Shown here in pieces: positions 10,088 to 20,769 of a DNA stretch of 64,000 bases (positions are counted from its first letter, which is position 1; each line of letters begins with the position of its first letter). The translations under genes and the position numbers were made by a program. Source of the stretch: Undaria pinnatifida. Its lineage: Eukaryota > Sar > Phaeophyceae > Laminariales > Alariaceae. Below the pieces are notes generated by a model, which worked only from the letters and a program-made list of their open reading frames with translations, was not told where the DNA came from and ran no database searches. The stretch is from the NCBI GenBank assembly GCA_012845835.1, contig JABAKD010000014.1:5670396-5734395 (forward strand), in the 5' to 3' direction.

Positions 10088-11099
10088 GCTGGGCCGGCCA
10101 AGACGCCGTGAATCAACCAATATCGCTGTGCCAAACAATCAGTTTTTGGAGTTCGGGGACCTGAAATTTTGACACGTGATCTAGAGCACGCCCATAAAAA
10201 AACACTACTTGTAGTTGCAAATCGCAAAAAAAAAAAAAAATGCTGGACTGTTCGTCCGTTTTATGATCATGGATTTCGTTCGGCCGGGCCCGTATGTCGG
10301 CAAGATTTTTTTTTTTTACAATTTCCAAGTAGTATTTGTTCAAGATTGCCCCAAATCGCGTGTCAAAATTTCAGGTCCGAACTCCAAAAGATGAGTGGAG
10401 CACAGCGACATTTTTTATTTTCTCCATTTTTGTCGAAAACACTTGACTTTTATATGGAATCGAGTTTTGGCTATATCTCTTGATGAGTGGCGAATTGGGC
10501 AATGAGACTTATATCGATGTTCTTCTAGAGCTATCCCACGGTAGGGTTGAAGCAGAAAGTCCTTGAGCTCCTCACATGAGGAGCTCAATATCTTACCCGA
10601 AAAATGACTTCGAAGGCATTCGTTCGAACCCGATCAAGCTTCTATGACTTCGTAGTCCTGAAAATAAATGTACTCGTAAAGTTACTTTATTGCCCGGCAG
10701 TTTCTCACATAAGGAACTCAATCGCCCAGGAACTTTGTGGCGCAATCATACAACTGCAACCCCTACCGTTGGATGACTCTCTAGTAGAGTCTTCAGCAGA
10801 GTGTCTACCAAATTTCACCTTGATCGGGAACGAAGATTTCTATACGCGGACATTTTTGTTTTGTTTAGGTTGGAAAAGTTGGTGTTTTTGAGTTTTCGCG
10901 GATATCTCGGCGAGATCGAGTCGGCAAAAATATAGACTATTAATAGCCTTAAAAAGTTTCATATAAAGTACTCCATACTTTTTTTTGCATGTGTGCAATG
11001 TGGTGTCAGGCGTAACGCTTCCAATTTTCAAGTCCTAAGTCGTAAAAGCGGTGGCGGCAGAGCTTTCTGAAAAAATGGCGTTTTTTTGGCCGGTCAAGC
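10088..11099 (-). mobile_element. Foldback-like element D, copy 1, with nested MITE C
   Basis: The left end gctgggccggccaagacgc is the reverse complement of the right end of copy 2 (15167-15185), and the right end near 11085-11099 matches the left end of copy 2. Without the nested MITE the element is about 756 bp, close to copy 2 (725 bp). Inside, 10118-10225 and 10310-10420 form a long imperfect inverted repeat. Confidence 0.75.
10528..10779 (-). mobile_element. MITE family C, nested inside element D (C2)
   Basis: 252 bp with ends gagctatcccacggtaggg and the inverted cccctaccgttggatgactc. Perfect TCTA target duplication at 10524-10527 and 10780-10783. Confidence 0.9.
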
Positions 11100-11456
11100 C
11101 TGTTGTAGCACATCTCAGCCGTCGACGCAAGCACACAGTCAACCACCTACCTAGGTCCTGAGTGAGCACGAGAGGGTGTATTTTCGGATCGCCCGCAACA
11201 AAATACATCTTGGTATGGGTAGACTATATAGGGTTATAGACCTAAATCAGTCGTGGTGGGGATACTATATCATAGGCACAGCACAACAGCACAGCCGTCG
11301 CTAGGTTCTCGCGAACAGCAGGACACTGCCAACAACTGGTTTGTCGTTAATTTTTGTGTGGGCTGTTTCGTGAGTAGTAGTAGTGGATGGTAGACGGTAG
11401 TTAGTTCGTACGTTGTGTAGTTGAGCTCCGAGATTTAATTTTCCAGGTCCAAAAAG

Positions 11457-12032
11457 CTAATCGGGAGATCTCGATCGAGATTGCCTCAAAGAAAAAACCA
11501 GCCTCTCGGTCAACTGTAGTAGTCTCGGTTTGAGATTATTTAAAGCAACACCCAAGATCAACCCAGACATTTCTTTTCTTTTTTGTGGCATGCAAACGGG
11601 TGCTGCTGCTGCTGATTGTGTTGTGGTATAGATAAGATATGGCTCTTGCTTAATTTTATTTCGAAAGGTGCACATTAAAAACTCGTTTTCGCTCTCGTAA
11701 AAATACAAGGGTCCTGTCTTATCTTTCCGGCGTGCTTTCGAATCGAGCTGAAGGGGCGAGGGACGGTGGTGAATGGAATGCCATTCTGACGTCCACGGCC
11801 GATGGGGACGTGAGTCAGAGAAGATGACGGGCGGTAAACCTTCTTGCTCATGAAAGAAGGGCTGCGCCGCCACAGCGTTGCACAGCAGCAGCGGCGACAA
11901 GAAAAGAGTAGTAGGATAAACCTCGGATTCCCAAACTCTCTCAACAGTCTCGATCGTGTATCGCGTTGCTTTCAAGAGGGAAGCATCACTGACGGTGTGT
12001 GCTGTGTGCACTACTGTGCGTGTTTTCTGCAC
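11457..12032 (-). CDS. Unassigned 191-codon open frame
   Basis: This is one of the longest ATG-initiated frames outside low-complexity sequence. The translation is mixed in composition with a protein-like stretch (TGPLYFYESENEFLMCTFRN) but no domain I know. An overlapping plus-strand frame at 11844-12401 (185 codons, cysteine- and tyrosine-rich at its end) is about as long, so at most one is real. It lies directly upstream of the NADAR gene and could include part of that gene's 5' region. Confidence 0.2.
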   Translation of the reverse strand: MQKTRTVVHTAHTVSDASLLKATRYTIETVERVWESEVYPTTLFLSPLLLCNAVAAQPFFHEQEGLPPVIFSDSRPHRPWTSEWHSIHHRPSPLQLDSKARRKDKTGPLYFYESENEFLMCTFRNKIKQEPYLIYTTTQSAAAAPVCMPQKRKEMSGLILGVALNNLKPRLLQLTERLVFSLRQSRSRSPD

Positions 12033-12547
12033 GTATGTGAAGAGACAGCCGTGTTAGCTCTGCCCAACGACGACGTCTATCTACTCCACCCTCTGTCTGC
12101 GTATTCGTACGATATGGAGTTCTGCAGATTCTTCTTCTTGGGCGCTTCTTCGCAATTGATACCGCCTTGCGAAGGTATACTGCTTTGCCGTAGAGAGACG
12201 GCGAGAGACACAGCAGCAAGCAGTGTACTCGTCCAAGACCTGTGCTTCGTCGCTCACAACTATGAGTACTACTGCTGCTGCTGTCGTGTCACAAGCTACA
12301 TACAGCAGTATTACTATACGAAAGAGACTTGTCTATCAATAGACTACATTTGCCTATATCTTGATGAGAGTCGCAAGTATGGGCTAGCCCATACTGATTA
12401 GGTTCCCTATCCCAAAAGAGCGAGAGTGTCTCGAGAGTGCGAGCAAGTGCGCCAACAACGAGGATAACGACACAATGACAAACTGAACGAATATGAACCT
12501 TGCCTTGTGCGCTCACATGGCGCATGGCGCAAAACCAGAACCAACGG

Positions 12548-12998
12548 GTTTCGAGGACGATAAACTACTTCGTATAAATATGCGCGGGCTCCAACATGTT
12601 GGTTAGAACCAAAATCCTTCAGTATAACTAAGAAACCCAAACAAAGGTTGTCCCGCTCTGCCGCTCTCGCGCGGCTTGCTACGGCTTGCTTGCACGTACG
12701 CCTCCCACCAGTAGCGCTCTCCACTCGCCCCATCCCTCGAGCAAGACCAGCTCGTGGATCGCCATGTTCCTGGAGGACGATACACCACTTCGTATAATAT
12801 AAATATGCGAATATGCGCGGCTCCAACATGTTGATGAGAACCAAAATCCTTCAGTATAACTAAGAAACCCAAACAAAGGTTGTCCCGCTCTGCCCCTCTC
12901 GCGCGGCTTGCTACGGCTTGCTTGCACGTACGCCTCCCACGAGTAGCGCTCTCCACTCGCCCCATCCCTCGAGCAAGACCAGCTCGTGGATCGCCATG
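12548..12998 (+). repeat. Tandem duplication of the NADAR gene 5' flank
   Basis: Two units of about 230 bp (12548-12779 and 12777-12998) share the block from gaggacgata through cgtggatcgccatg. The second copy ends at the predicted start codon of the NADAR gene. The first has the equivalent ATG at 12762, but that reading is not continued by the gene. The duplicated segment probably carries promoter and 5'-UTR sequence. Confidence 0.85.
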
Positions 12999-15930
12999 TC
13001 TAGTTTTTTTTTCAGGCTGTTCCCCAGACGACCGCCCACGCCCGAACGGGTCTGTAGTCTGGCCGGCTGCTCGCGTCCCTGCTTCTTAGAACCTTCAGGC
13101 CGAGTACACGACTTCTGCGGCCTCACTCACGCCCGAGCCTTCGACAGCAAGCGAGCTGCCGACCTTGACCGTCACAGGCGGGCTGGTCAAGACCCCAGTC
13201 ACGGCCACAGTAAGCGAGGGGGCGGCCCGGTGCCTGCAGGGTGTTTCAACGAGAACGAGGAATACTGGACTGAGGAAATGGTGCTGTTTTGGCATCCTCC
13301 GTCGGTGTTTTCGCAGTGGACTCCTGCGGCTTTTGTCGTCGACAATGTAAGTCTCGTGTGCGGCGGCCCTCGTGCACGCGCGGTTACAGCAGCAATAGGA
13401 CCTCGTGAGGCCTCCTTGCCATCCTAGTACTGCAGCACTAGATTGCAAGCATCAGAGTTTTGGTGTTTGAGGGTGAAAGGCGTTGTCTGACCAGCCCCAA
13501 TAGACCACAGCTTCCATTTTGATTGGCCAACCCCGCTCCCACCTTCAATATTTTTGGGGCTAGGTTAGGGCATAGGCTCCTGGTTGGATTTGTATCTGAT
13601 CCTGTCGAGGCCGTAAGCACGCAAGCTCGGACCGTAATCCCGTGACTTGCAACTAGTGCTTGCAGTTCTAGGATTGCAAGGAGCTGCGCCCCAGCAATAC
13701 TGTAGTACAATAGCAGGATGTGGTGGCACCGCTGGCCGCTCACCCTATACAGACGGTTGATGCTTGTTTTGAGATCGCGCTCCTCAGGATTTTGGGTCGT
13801 TGGGCCTGCGAGGGATGACTCAACACCACGGTCGTACCCAACGTAACCCTGAGAGTTTTCCCTATGCTAGACCGCCACGTACCGTATAACACGTAAGGTC
13901 GCGTACCCCCTCGGACAGATCTCAAAGCTGGCTATCTCGACAACCGGGGGGTTGTTGCAATCGCCGCGCGATGCGCCAACAGGAAGTATTCGACAAGGTC
14001 TCTCGACATCCACTGTTTTCGTATGATAAGAGTTTGAGTTTCAACTGTTCAATCGGTCGTACTCACAGCTGACGTTTTTCAATTTTTATAAAATAGTATA
14101 GTGTAGACGCGTGCCACGATAGAGGTATACCCCTTTTTGGCGAAAATGTTTTTCTGAATGACGGGGCTCCTTAACCCAAAATCGTCGGAAATCGGCCATT
14201 TTTGTTTTCATGATTCTCGTCGTGTACCTAGGTTGTGGGATTTCTCGTCCGGTAGGCGTTTTATTTGTCTCCAAATCAGATCTTCGGGAGAGGTCTTGAG
14301 CTCCCAAATCGAGGAACCTCAGAACTAAAAGTGGTGTATGCACCTCTATCGTGGCACGCGTCTGTATCCTCCTGTTTAGTGTGGGAAAGTTCGGCTCGGA
14401 CATTCGTCCTAGGGTATGTGCTGTCTTGCGTGTTACCAGGTATTTTGCAATGCGGTGCAGGCTGGGCCGGCCAAAAGAAGGGACGATGTTTTTAGAAAGC
14501 TATGCCGACACCGCTGTTACGAAGTAGGACTTGACAATCGGAAGCGCTACTGATGCCACGTTGCACATGCAGAACAATATAATATGTATATATGTATATA
14601 TATGAAACCTTCTGAGGCTTTGTTTTGTCCGACTCGATCTCGCCGATATATCCGCGAAAACTCAAAAGCACCAACTTTTCCACACTGAATCCGTATAGAA
14701 GTCTTCGTTCCCGATCAAGGTGAAACTTGGTGGAAACAATGCTGAAGACTCTAGACGAATATCGATGTAAGTTTCATTGCCAATTCGCCCCCCATCAAGA
14801 TATGTCACCAAAACTCGATTCCATATACCTGGTATGCGTCATGTTTTCGACAAGAGTGGAGAAAATTAAAAATATCGCTGTTCCCCGCTCATTTGTTGGA
14901 GTTTGGAGCTGAGATTTTGACACGCGATTTAGAGAAAGCTCATCAAAACACAACTTGGCGAGCTCAAAAAATGTATGAAAAATTGCCGACATACGACCGG
15001 TCAAAAGTTGCCCATGATATTGAAATTGACGAAAAGTCAACGAATTTTCAGTTTTTTTTTAGCTCGCCAAGTAGTGTTTTGGCGTGCTTGCTCTGAATCA
15101 CATGTCAAAATTTCAGATCCGAACTCCGAAAAATGAGTGGGGCACAGCGATGTTGGTTTATTGTGAGCGTCTTGGCCGGCCCAGCGTGTAGTCTGAGTAA
15201 ACGTCGCAAGTGTGAATTCGGACGAAAACCGCGACCTGCAGGTGTCTTACTCCTGCGCGGAACAGTATATGATGGCGCAGAAGGCGAAACTCTTCGGCGA
15301 CCTTGACGCCCTCAGGCAGATCATGGCTACCGACGACCCGAGTGCTCACAAGAAATTCGGCCAAGGCGTGCGGGGGTACCACCAGGGCGCATGGGACTGG
15401 GAGAAAAAAGCCATTGTCATGAAGGGAAGCTACGAAAAATTCAATCAGAATCCCGATATGGCGCAGCATCTACTCGACACCGGGGAGAAGGTGTGTATAT
15501 ACCAGGTATGTGTGTTTTACATGTGTATGTGTGTGCGCGTGTGTGAAGCCCATGTACCAGCGCGTGACACCCACGTACGGAACCCTACACCGTTTACTTT
15601 TTATTCAAGCGGTTAGTGCCAATTAACTAACTGGCATAATACTACGAATGCACGGATGGTAGCAAATACCAGAGGATGATATTGGCTGCTGCTCCACGGC
15701 ACGGCGTGCTTTCCCGCAGCCTCTTAAAGCCTGCGCGGACGCTTTCCGATTGTTACCGCCACAAGCAGATCTTGGCCGAGGCAAGCCCGCACGACACTGT
15801 TTGGGGGATAGGGCTCAAGGCGGACGACTCCGCAGCTTGGACAAAGGCCACCTGGCGAGGGCAGAACTTACTCGGCGAGGTCCTACAGGAAGTGCGCACT
15901 CGCATCCTCATGGATTGTTGCTCCGGCTGA
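12996..15930 (+). CDS. Zinc-finger/NADAR-domain protein, three exons
   Basis: Exons are 12996-13346, 15242-15490 and 15769-15930, joined in phase 0, giving about 253 aa. Splice sites read GACAAT|gtaagt, ctgcag|GTGTCT, GAGAAG|gtgtgt and aagcag|ATCTTG. Exon 1 encodes a short Cys/His cluster (CSLAGCSRPC, then HDFCGLTHA) and the start of NADAR (EEMVLFWHPPSVFSQW, FVVDN). Exon 2 carries the core (SYSCAEQYMMAQKAKLFGD, GRG/GQG-type loop then WDWEKKAIVMKGSYEKF). Exon 3 ends the fold (ILAEASPHDTVWGIGL, WRGQNLLGEVL). NADAR (YbiA-like) proteins act on ADP-ribose and riboflavin-type N-glycosides; some remove ADP-ribose from guanine bases. The zinc finger as nucleic-acid or protein contact is inference. 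A same-frame ATG at 12918 would add 26 residues; I chose 12996 because its context (gccATG) is better. Intron 1 (1.9 kb) holds MITE A5 and element D. Confidence 0.8.
14106..14362 (+). mobile_element. MITE family A in NADAR intron 1 (A5)
   Basis: 257 bp with ends gacgcgtgccacgatagagg and the inverted cctctatcgtggcacgcgtc. Perfect TGTA target duplication at 14102-14105 and 14363-14366. Both ends share the same C/G change at the tenth terminal position (gtgcCacg), suggesting a recent subfamily. Confidence 0.95.
14461..15185 (+). mobile_element. Foldback-like element D in NADAR intron 1 (copy 2)
   Basis: 725 bp bounded by gctgggccggccaa and the inverted ttggccggcccagc. Flanks GTGCAG and GTGTAG differ at one base, a possible 6-bp target duplication. 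Arms at about 14873-14966 and 15057-15150 form a roughly 95-bp imperfect inverted repeat around a 90-bp loop. There is no transposase frame. The element ends 56 bp before the exon 2 acceptor. Confidence 0.8.
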
Positions 15931-16030
15931 GGGCGTTCCTGATATTACAGGCCGCCACTCTGGGCGAAAATATATAAGGATCGTTTGGGTATTCGCATTA
16001 TTTGTACTCTAACGGTCCTTACACTCCCGT

Positions 16031-16726
16031 TCAGAGTGGCAGTACGTATGCTTTTTTTCTACTCCTTTTTTTTCTTTTCCGGATCTTGGTTAGTATGCCT
16101 CCTGGTAGCGAATGGTTACATGGTGCTTTTTGGGCCTCCTCGAAGTGATGGGATATGGCCTCGCCGCAATGGACGGCTTGAGATTTGTGCGGTATCATAT
16201 CGGTATCATATTGCTCGTACCAGAGGTATGACTTGAACTCCTCGTCGGTGTTTACGGTCCGAGGCAAACGCGTTTTTTGTCGGTCTATTAGTAGTTAGGA
16301 CCCTATAAGGCCACTTTTTAGTCTTAATCAAGTATTCTTAGTGTGATAAATTCCTTGACGGCTTTCCTTGACGGCTGTCCTTGACGGACGTCCTTGACGC
16401 TCGCCTGTCAAGAGGCAAGAAAAGTGCCGTCGATCGCCGTCCTTGGTCCGAGGGTTGTGTGATATCAGCCCTCGCGTGCGAACGCTGTCCTGTCTTCCTG
16501 CTCAATAGAACTAGTTACCCTTGTGGCACCCGGATATGACGGTGAAGTTTGTGGTAGGTTTGGTCCCATCAACCGACTGCGAGCAGTTTGAGCGCGCAGC
16601 AGTACAAGCAGGATCATATGCGGCACCCGTGTCGTGCGTCTTCTTGCGTTGTAGCTCGGACGCCAAGTTTTTATCAGGCCCCAGTCCAGTAGTGGCCGAT
16701 GCGCATTCGTCGTTTTTCGTCGCCAT
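16031..16726 (-). CDS. Hypothetical two-exon gene, 153 aa
   Basis: The reconstruction uses exon 1 16726-16519 (ATG in aaaaATGG context, 69 codons plus 1 base) and exon 2 16284-16031. The donor is CACAAGG|gtaact and the acceptor tactaatag|ACCGAC, with a branch-like ctaac just upstream; the reading frame is preserved across the junction. Exon 1 is Thr/Ser/Lys-rich and contains several cysteines. Exon 2 has an acidic/aromatic stretch (NTDEEFKSYLWYEQYDTDMI) and ends with a basic tail (KIRKRKKRSRKK). I recognise no family. The gene would end about 100 bp from the NADAR stop, tail to tail. A competing plus-strand reading of 16515-16979 exists, so this is moderate at best. Confidence 0.4.
16340..16410 (+). 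repeat. Short decamer-like repeat (ccttgacgg)
   Basis: The motif ccttgacgg/c recurs four times at about 16350-16400. It is a local simple repeat with no further meaning seen. Confidence 0.6.
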
Positions 16727-17021
16727 TTTTCCCCCTCTTGTGAAATACCTATAAGGTGATAGCACGTATCTGCTTTTTGTTTGTTTGTTGTTTAGGTGTT
16801 TTTTTTTGTTTCTTTTGTGTGTTTTTAATGTTGTGGTTATTTTTTTCAAGGTCATTTGTCCGGCTCTGATCCGAGGAGACCTAGCGGTGTGGAAAACCCC
16901 CGTTGACTCTCTCGTAGGCGGAAGGCACGTGCACGCCATGTATATAGATACGCGATCATGCGCTGTCTTCGAGGTGTGACGCGGATGTAGGCGACAGAGA
17001 TTGGACGGCAAAAAAAAAAAG

Positions 17022-17364
17022 GACTCTTGCTACGATAGAGGTAGCACTTTCTGGGCAAAAACGTTTTCTGGACAATGACGGGCCACCTTAACCCAAATTC
17101 GTCGGAATTTTGTCATTCTTGTTTCGCGATAGTTTTTTTTTTCCCACACCTGAGGCCATGGGTTCGTTCTTCCGGTTATACTTTAACGCCTTCACTACTG
17201 GAAAGCCTTCTTGGGGACAATTTTACTTGAAGTTAGTAAAGGGAGGGATTTTGGGGCTTCACAGGGGTTGAGTTTGCTCAAAATCAGTACTAAGACGAGG
17301 TATAGAGCTCGTCAAGTGTGGTTCATCGGCAAATTACTGACGCACCTCTGTCGGAGCGCGTGTC
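17022..17364 (+). mobile_element. MITE family A copy with nested J element (A6)
   Basis: The left end gactcttgctacgatagagg and the right end cctctgtcggagcgcgtgtc are diverged. A-rich flanks give only a loose AAAA duplication. The extra length over the family norm is explained by the J insertion at 17187-17267. Confidence 0.75.
17187..17267 (-). mobile_element. Tiny TTAA-targeted element J, inside MITE A6
   Basis: 81 bp related to 19320-19404, 47985-48066 and 54037-54117. TTAA precedes it at 17183-17186 and the diverged TTGA follows. Termini pair as inverted repeats of about 8 bp (c-g-c-c-t-t / a-g-g-g-g type). Confidence 0.65.
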
Positions 17365-17874
17365 AAAACCGCGAGCCCATAAATGGTTAGGGTGGTCGTG
17401 AGCGCCACGACGACGAAGCGTGCCGCAGACCATATACCTGGTATAGTACTATTATCTCTAGTAAGTGTTTTGTAGTTAGTAGCACGGAGGGAGCATAGCA
17501 CAACAAACTCTTCTTTTTTTTTTCATGCGATTTTAGTGTGGAATAAAATCAATCGACAAAACAAGCGACTGTTGACAACTGACGTTGGCGTTTCAGTGTT
17601 TCTCTTTGCTCGATCGATTCGCTTGCGATGAGATTTTAGATTTCTCCGTCTCGAAGCAAGGGTCTGTATCCACATGAAAGACATGTATATAAACTCTACG
17701 ATGAATAATCAGAACGGGGGGCACTGGGGGTGTCCTGACTGTCGTCGGGTGAACCGAACGTCTTAATGTGGAAAACACACACAGTAGTTCTCGTGAGTAA
17801 AGACAGGCTGAAAAGAAAAGAGGTCCCGTGAGCGTGAGCTGGCAAAGTTCGATGAACACCAACGAGCAGAAGAC

Positions 17875-18010
17875 ATGCTGAGGTATATTGGCGCAATTTT
17901 CACGACGGCAGGGTGCGGGGAGGGGAGAAAGGAAAGGTATCTACCTGGGATCACGGCTTGTCCAGAAGGTCGCTGAGGGTAAAACCTCGTTGGCGTTGAG
18001 CTGGGAAAGT
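17875..18010 (+). repeat. SINE core/tail fragment
   Basis: Contains a G-rich tail and cacggcttgtccagaaggtc followed by agggtaaaac. The same order is at 48764-48850, and inverted at 52020-52110 and 56640-56710. It is part of the tRNA-derived SINE superfamily seen complete at 45757-46045. Confidence 0.55.
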
Positions 18011-18619
18011 AAACGCGATTCATGACCAAAATATGCAGCGCGCCCCCCCACTCCCCCTGCAGCGACAATGGGGATCAGAAGGAGCGTCTGACGATGCTTC
18101 GAGAGAGATGTGGTACATTGCTCCCGCCTTCAGTATTTAGGCACTCACTGCCGGACTGCCGTGTGAGGTCGGGCGTAACGTGTGCCAAAGGCACGGCCCA
18201 ATAACGCCGCTCGCTCGTGGGGTCGAGTACGTCTACAACCATATTTTGGTGTTGTGCACACAAAACAGAGAACGATTGGTGTTCTTGGTGTTTATTTGTG
18301 GTTGCTATTTCAACATTTGATTGCACCAAATAGAAAAAGTGGGTTTCTGGTATTCCTTAGGTTTTTTAGCGCGGTTGTGTTTTATCACACGGGGTGAGAT
18401 GCATTTTTACCAATCCGCCACAGGAGACAGAACGGAAACGGCTCGAGGATGCACCGGCAGCAGGCTGTACGCGGCGGTTGCTGCCCCCTCCTCCCGCCGC
18501 GCCCTTGATTGAGCACCGGGCCGAAAACATGGCTCTGTCTGGCGCTGTTCGTTCGCCCTTCGGCGGGGGCAGGAGGCTAGTGCTTCGGTAGTACTTTCGC
18601 TAAGCGATGCGTACGACGG

Positions 18620-18935
18620 GTTAGTGTAAGGTTAGAGGTGAGTCATCCCACGGTAGGGGTTGTACGTTTTGGGCCAAAAAGTCCCCGGGCGATTGAGTTC
18701 CTATGTCAGGAACTGCCGGTCAATGAAGTAATTTCACGAGCACAATATATTTTTGGGCTAAGGCATAGAAGCTTGGTCGGGTTGTGCGAACGAATGCCTT
18801 CGAAGTAATTTTTCGGGTGAGATATTGGGTTCCTCATGTGATGAGCTCAGGGACTCATGCTGCAACCCCTACCGTGGGATGGCTCAGGTGGGGACACAGA
18901 GTGCCCCCTGCAAGTCTGCCAATTGAGCAGGTCCT
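18620..18935 (-). repeat. Family G fragment split by MITE C3
   Basis: Sequence on both sides of the MITE (18620-18639 and 18886-18930) joins to give the reversed end of repeat family G (compare 34520-34563 and 51280-51320: ggcagacctgcagggggcac). Confidence 0.65.
18640..18885 (+). mobile_element. MITE family C, complete copy (C3)
   Basis: 246 bp with ends gagtcatcccacggtagggg and the inverted cccctaccgtgggatggctc. Perfect AGGT target duplication at 18636-18639 and 18886-18889. Confidence 0.92.
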
Positions 18936-19110
18936 TAACGGTAGGTCTCCAGGCTTCAATTGGGTGTCATGCCACGGCAGGGATGCACGTAATTTTTCCA
19001 TGGGGGGTACTTCCTCACTGTGAAAAGCTCTTAATAAAATGTTGACTTTTTGAGAAAAAAAAAATGGCAGTTTAGTGCAACCAGATGAACAATGACGCAT
19101 GCTGTTATAC

Positions 19111-19465
19111 GACACGTGCTACGATAGAGAGGTATATCTTTTTTTGGCGAAAAATGGTTTCTGAATGACGGGGCTCCTTAACCAAAGATCGTCGAAAAAA
19201 AAAAAGCGCCATTTTTTTTTTGCCCCTGATTCTCGTTCTGTAAGCTAGGCCATGGGATACTTCATCCAAGCAGCAGTTTTCTCTTTTCTCCCGATCAGTT
19301 TTTGGGAGAGAGATCTTAACCCGTTCGTTGGAACCCCAAAATCTCTCCCTATACTAACTTCAAGTAAATTTGTGCCCCCAAAAGGGTTTCCAGTTGTAAA
19401 GGCGTTAAGCTCCCAAATTGTGGAGCCGCTGGAAAAAGTGGTGCGCCTTTATCGCAGCACGCGTC
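19111..19465 (+). mobile_element. MITE family A copy with nested J element (A7)
   Basis: Ends gacacgtgctacgatagaga and the inverted ctttatcgcagcacgcgtc. Flanks ATAC and CTAC match at three of four bases. The added length is due to the J element. Confidence 0.85.
19320..19404 (-). mobile_element. Tiny TTAA-targeted element J, inside MITE A7
   Basis: 85 bp flanked by a perfect TTAA duplication (19316-19319 and 19405-19408). Removing it and one TTAA restores the family A sequence cttaagctcccaaattg, which directly proves the insertion. Confidence 0.88.
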
Positions 19466-19539
19466 CTACGATAGAGATATATTACAAGTAAGGTATACCA
19501 TTTTTGGCCATTTTGTTGTTATGCTGGGATAACGAACTC

Positions 19540-19844
19540 GACCCGTTCTACGATAGAGGTATCACTTTTCGTCTGAAAAGGTTTCTGAATGACGGGGCTC
19601 CTCAACCGAAGATCGTCGCGAAAAAAAAAAACGCCATTTTTTTTTGCCCCTGATTCTCGTTGTGTTATCTAGGCCCGTCGTGATATTTTTTTATCCGGGG
19701 TTGTACTCACTCGTTGCAGTTTTATTTTTCTCCACAGTAAAATCAGTTTTTTTTTTTGAGAGAGAGAGAGAAGTCTTAAGCTCCCGAATTGAGGAAAACC
19801 TCAGAAAAAAAAGTGGTGCACCCTCTACCGTAGCGGCACGCGTC
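19540..19844 (+). mobile_element. MITE family A, complete copy (A8)
   Basis: Ends gacccgttctacgatagagg and the inverted cctctaccgtagcggcacgcgtc, with the normal interior order. No matching target duplication. Another left-end scrap lies just before it at 19466-19510. Confidence 0.8.
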
Positions 19845-20097
19845 AGTTTCTTAACCCCATCTCACCCCCAGCATCGTCGGAATGACATGTATGTGCTTGT
19901 TTCATTAGCGAGATTTTTCGTTTTGTGTAGGCTATACCAGGAAGACGGGGTTCCTTTTCATCGGATTGCGCTTTCGGTTTTCTTAAACATCATTTTTTGG
20001 GGGTTACTAAGATGGTATAGAAATAAGCTTATAATATTAAGCGAGGAACTGCATAAACAACGCGTGTGCACCTTTACCTCTTGATACCTCTATCGTA

Positions 20098-20488
20098 GAC
20101 GCGTGCTACGATATACGTATTAAGGTATACCGTTTTTTGGCGAAAATGGTTTCTGAATGGCGGGGCTCCTTAACCCGAAACCGCGTGCTACGATAGAGGT
20201 ATTAAGGTATACCGTTTTTTGGCGATTTTTTTTTCTGAATGATGGGACTCCTTAACCCGAAAACGTTGGAAAAAAAATAATAATACAAGTAGAAAGCATT
20301 TTTTTTTGCATGATTCTCACGAGTCGTGTACCCAGGGGCCATGAAAATTTTCGTCCTCGTGCGGTAGTTACTTATCAGGTATATTTTTCTCCAGAATAAA
20401 TCACTTTTTGGGAGAGGGCTTTTAAGCTCCAAAATTGAGGAAGCTTCCGCAGAAAAAAAGTGGTGCACCCTCTATCGTAGCACGCGTC
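20098..20488 (+). mobile_element. MITE family A with duplicated left end
   Basis: The left terminal block is present twice (20098-20180 and 20182-20280), followed by the normal interior and right end cctctatcgtagcacgcgtc. A further right-end scrap (cctctatcgtagacgcg) immediately precedes it, so this is a composite of at least two insertions or a slippage product. Confidence 0.8.
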
Positions 20489-20769
20489 CGAAATTAATCG
20501 AAATTGATCGAAGTTAATCTCATGGCCCCGGCTTAAAGCATAATACCAACAAGAACGCGCGAATAACGTTCCACCGACATTGACTATATACAGCTCTCCT
20601 CAGTTTTGGGCAGCCCCGTATAAGTCATGTTGTTTTTGGCCAATAATTACTACCCCTGTCCAAGCACGCGTCTTGCCCTTGTGCCGCATCGATCAGCTCA
20701 CCCCAACCGGCGGTGCTTGCCTCCTGCGGACTGTCTGGGACCAAGGCTGCGGTGTGCGTGTGTGTGGGG

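Noticed and set aside
16515-16979. Alternative plus-strand two-exon reading (16515-16739 joined to 16851-16979)
   Set aside because: It is protein-like but needs a weak donor (CTT|gtgaaa) and lacks a clear first exon; the minus-strand model has better splice sites and start. Not fully excluded.
18075-18591. Short frames on both strands with protein-like fragments
   Set aside because: No consistent frame, splice signals or similarity; not supported.
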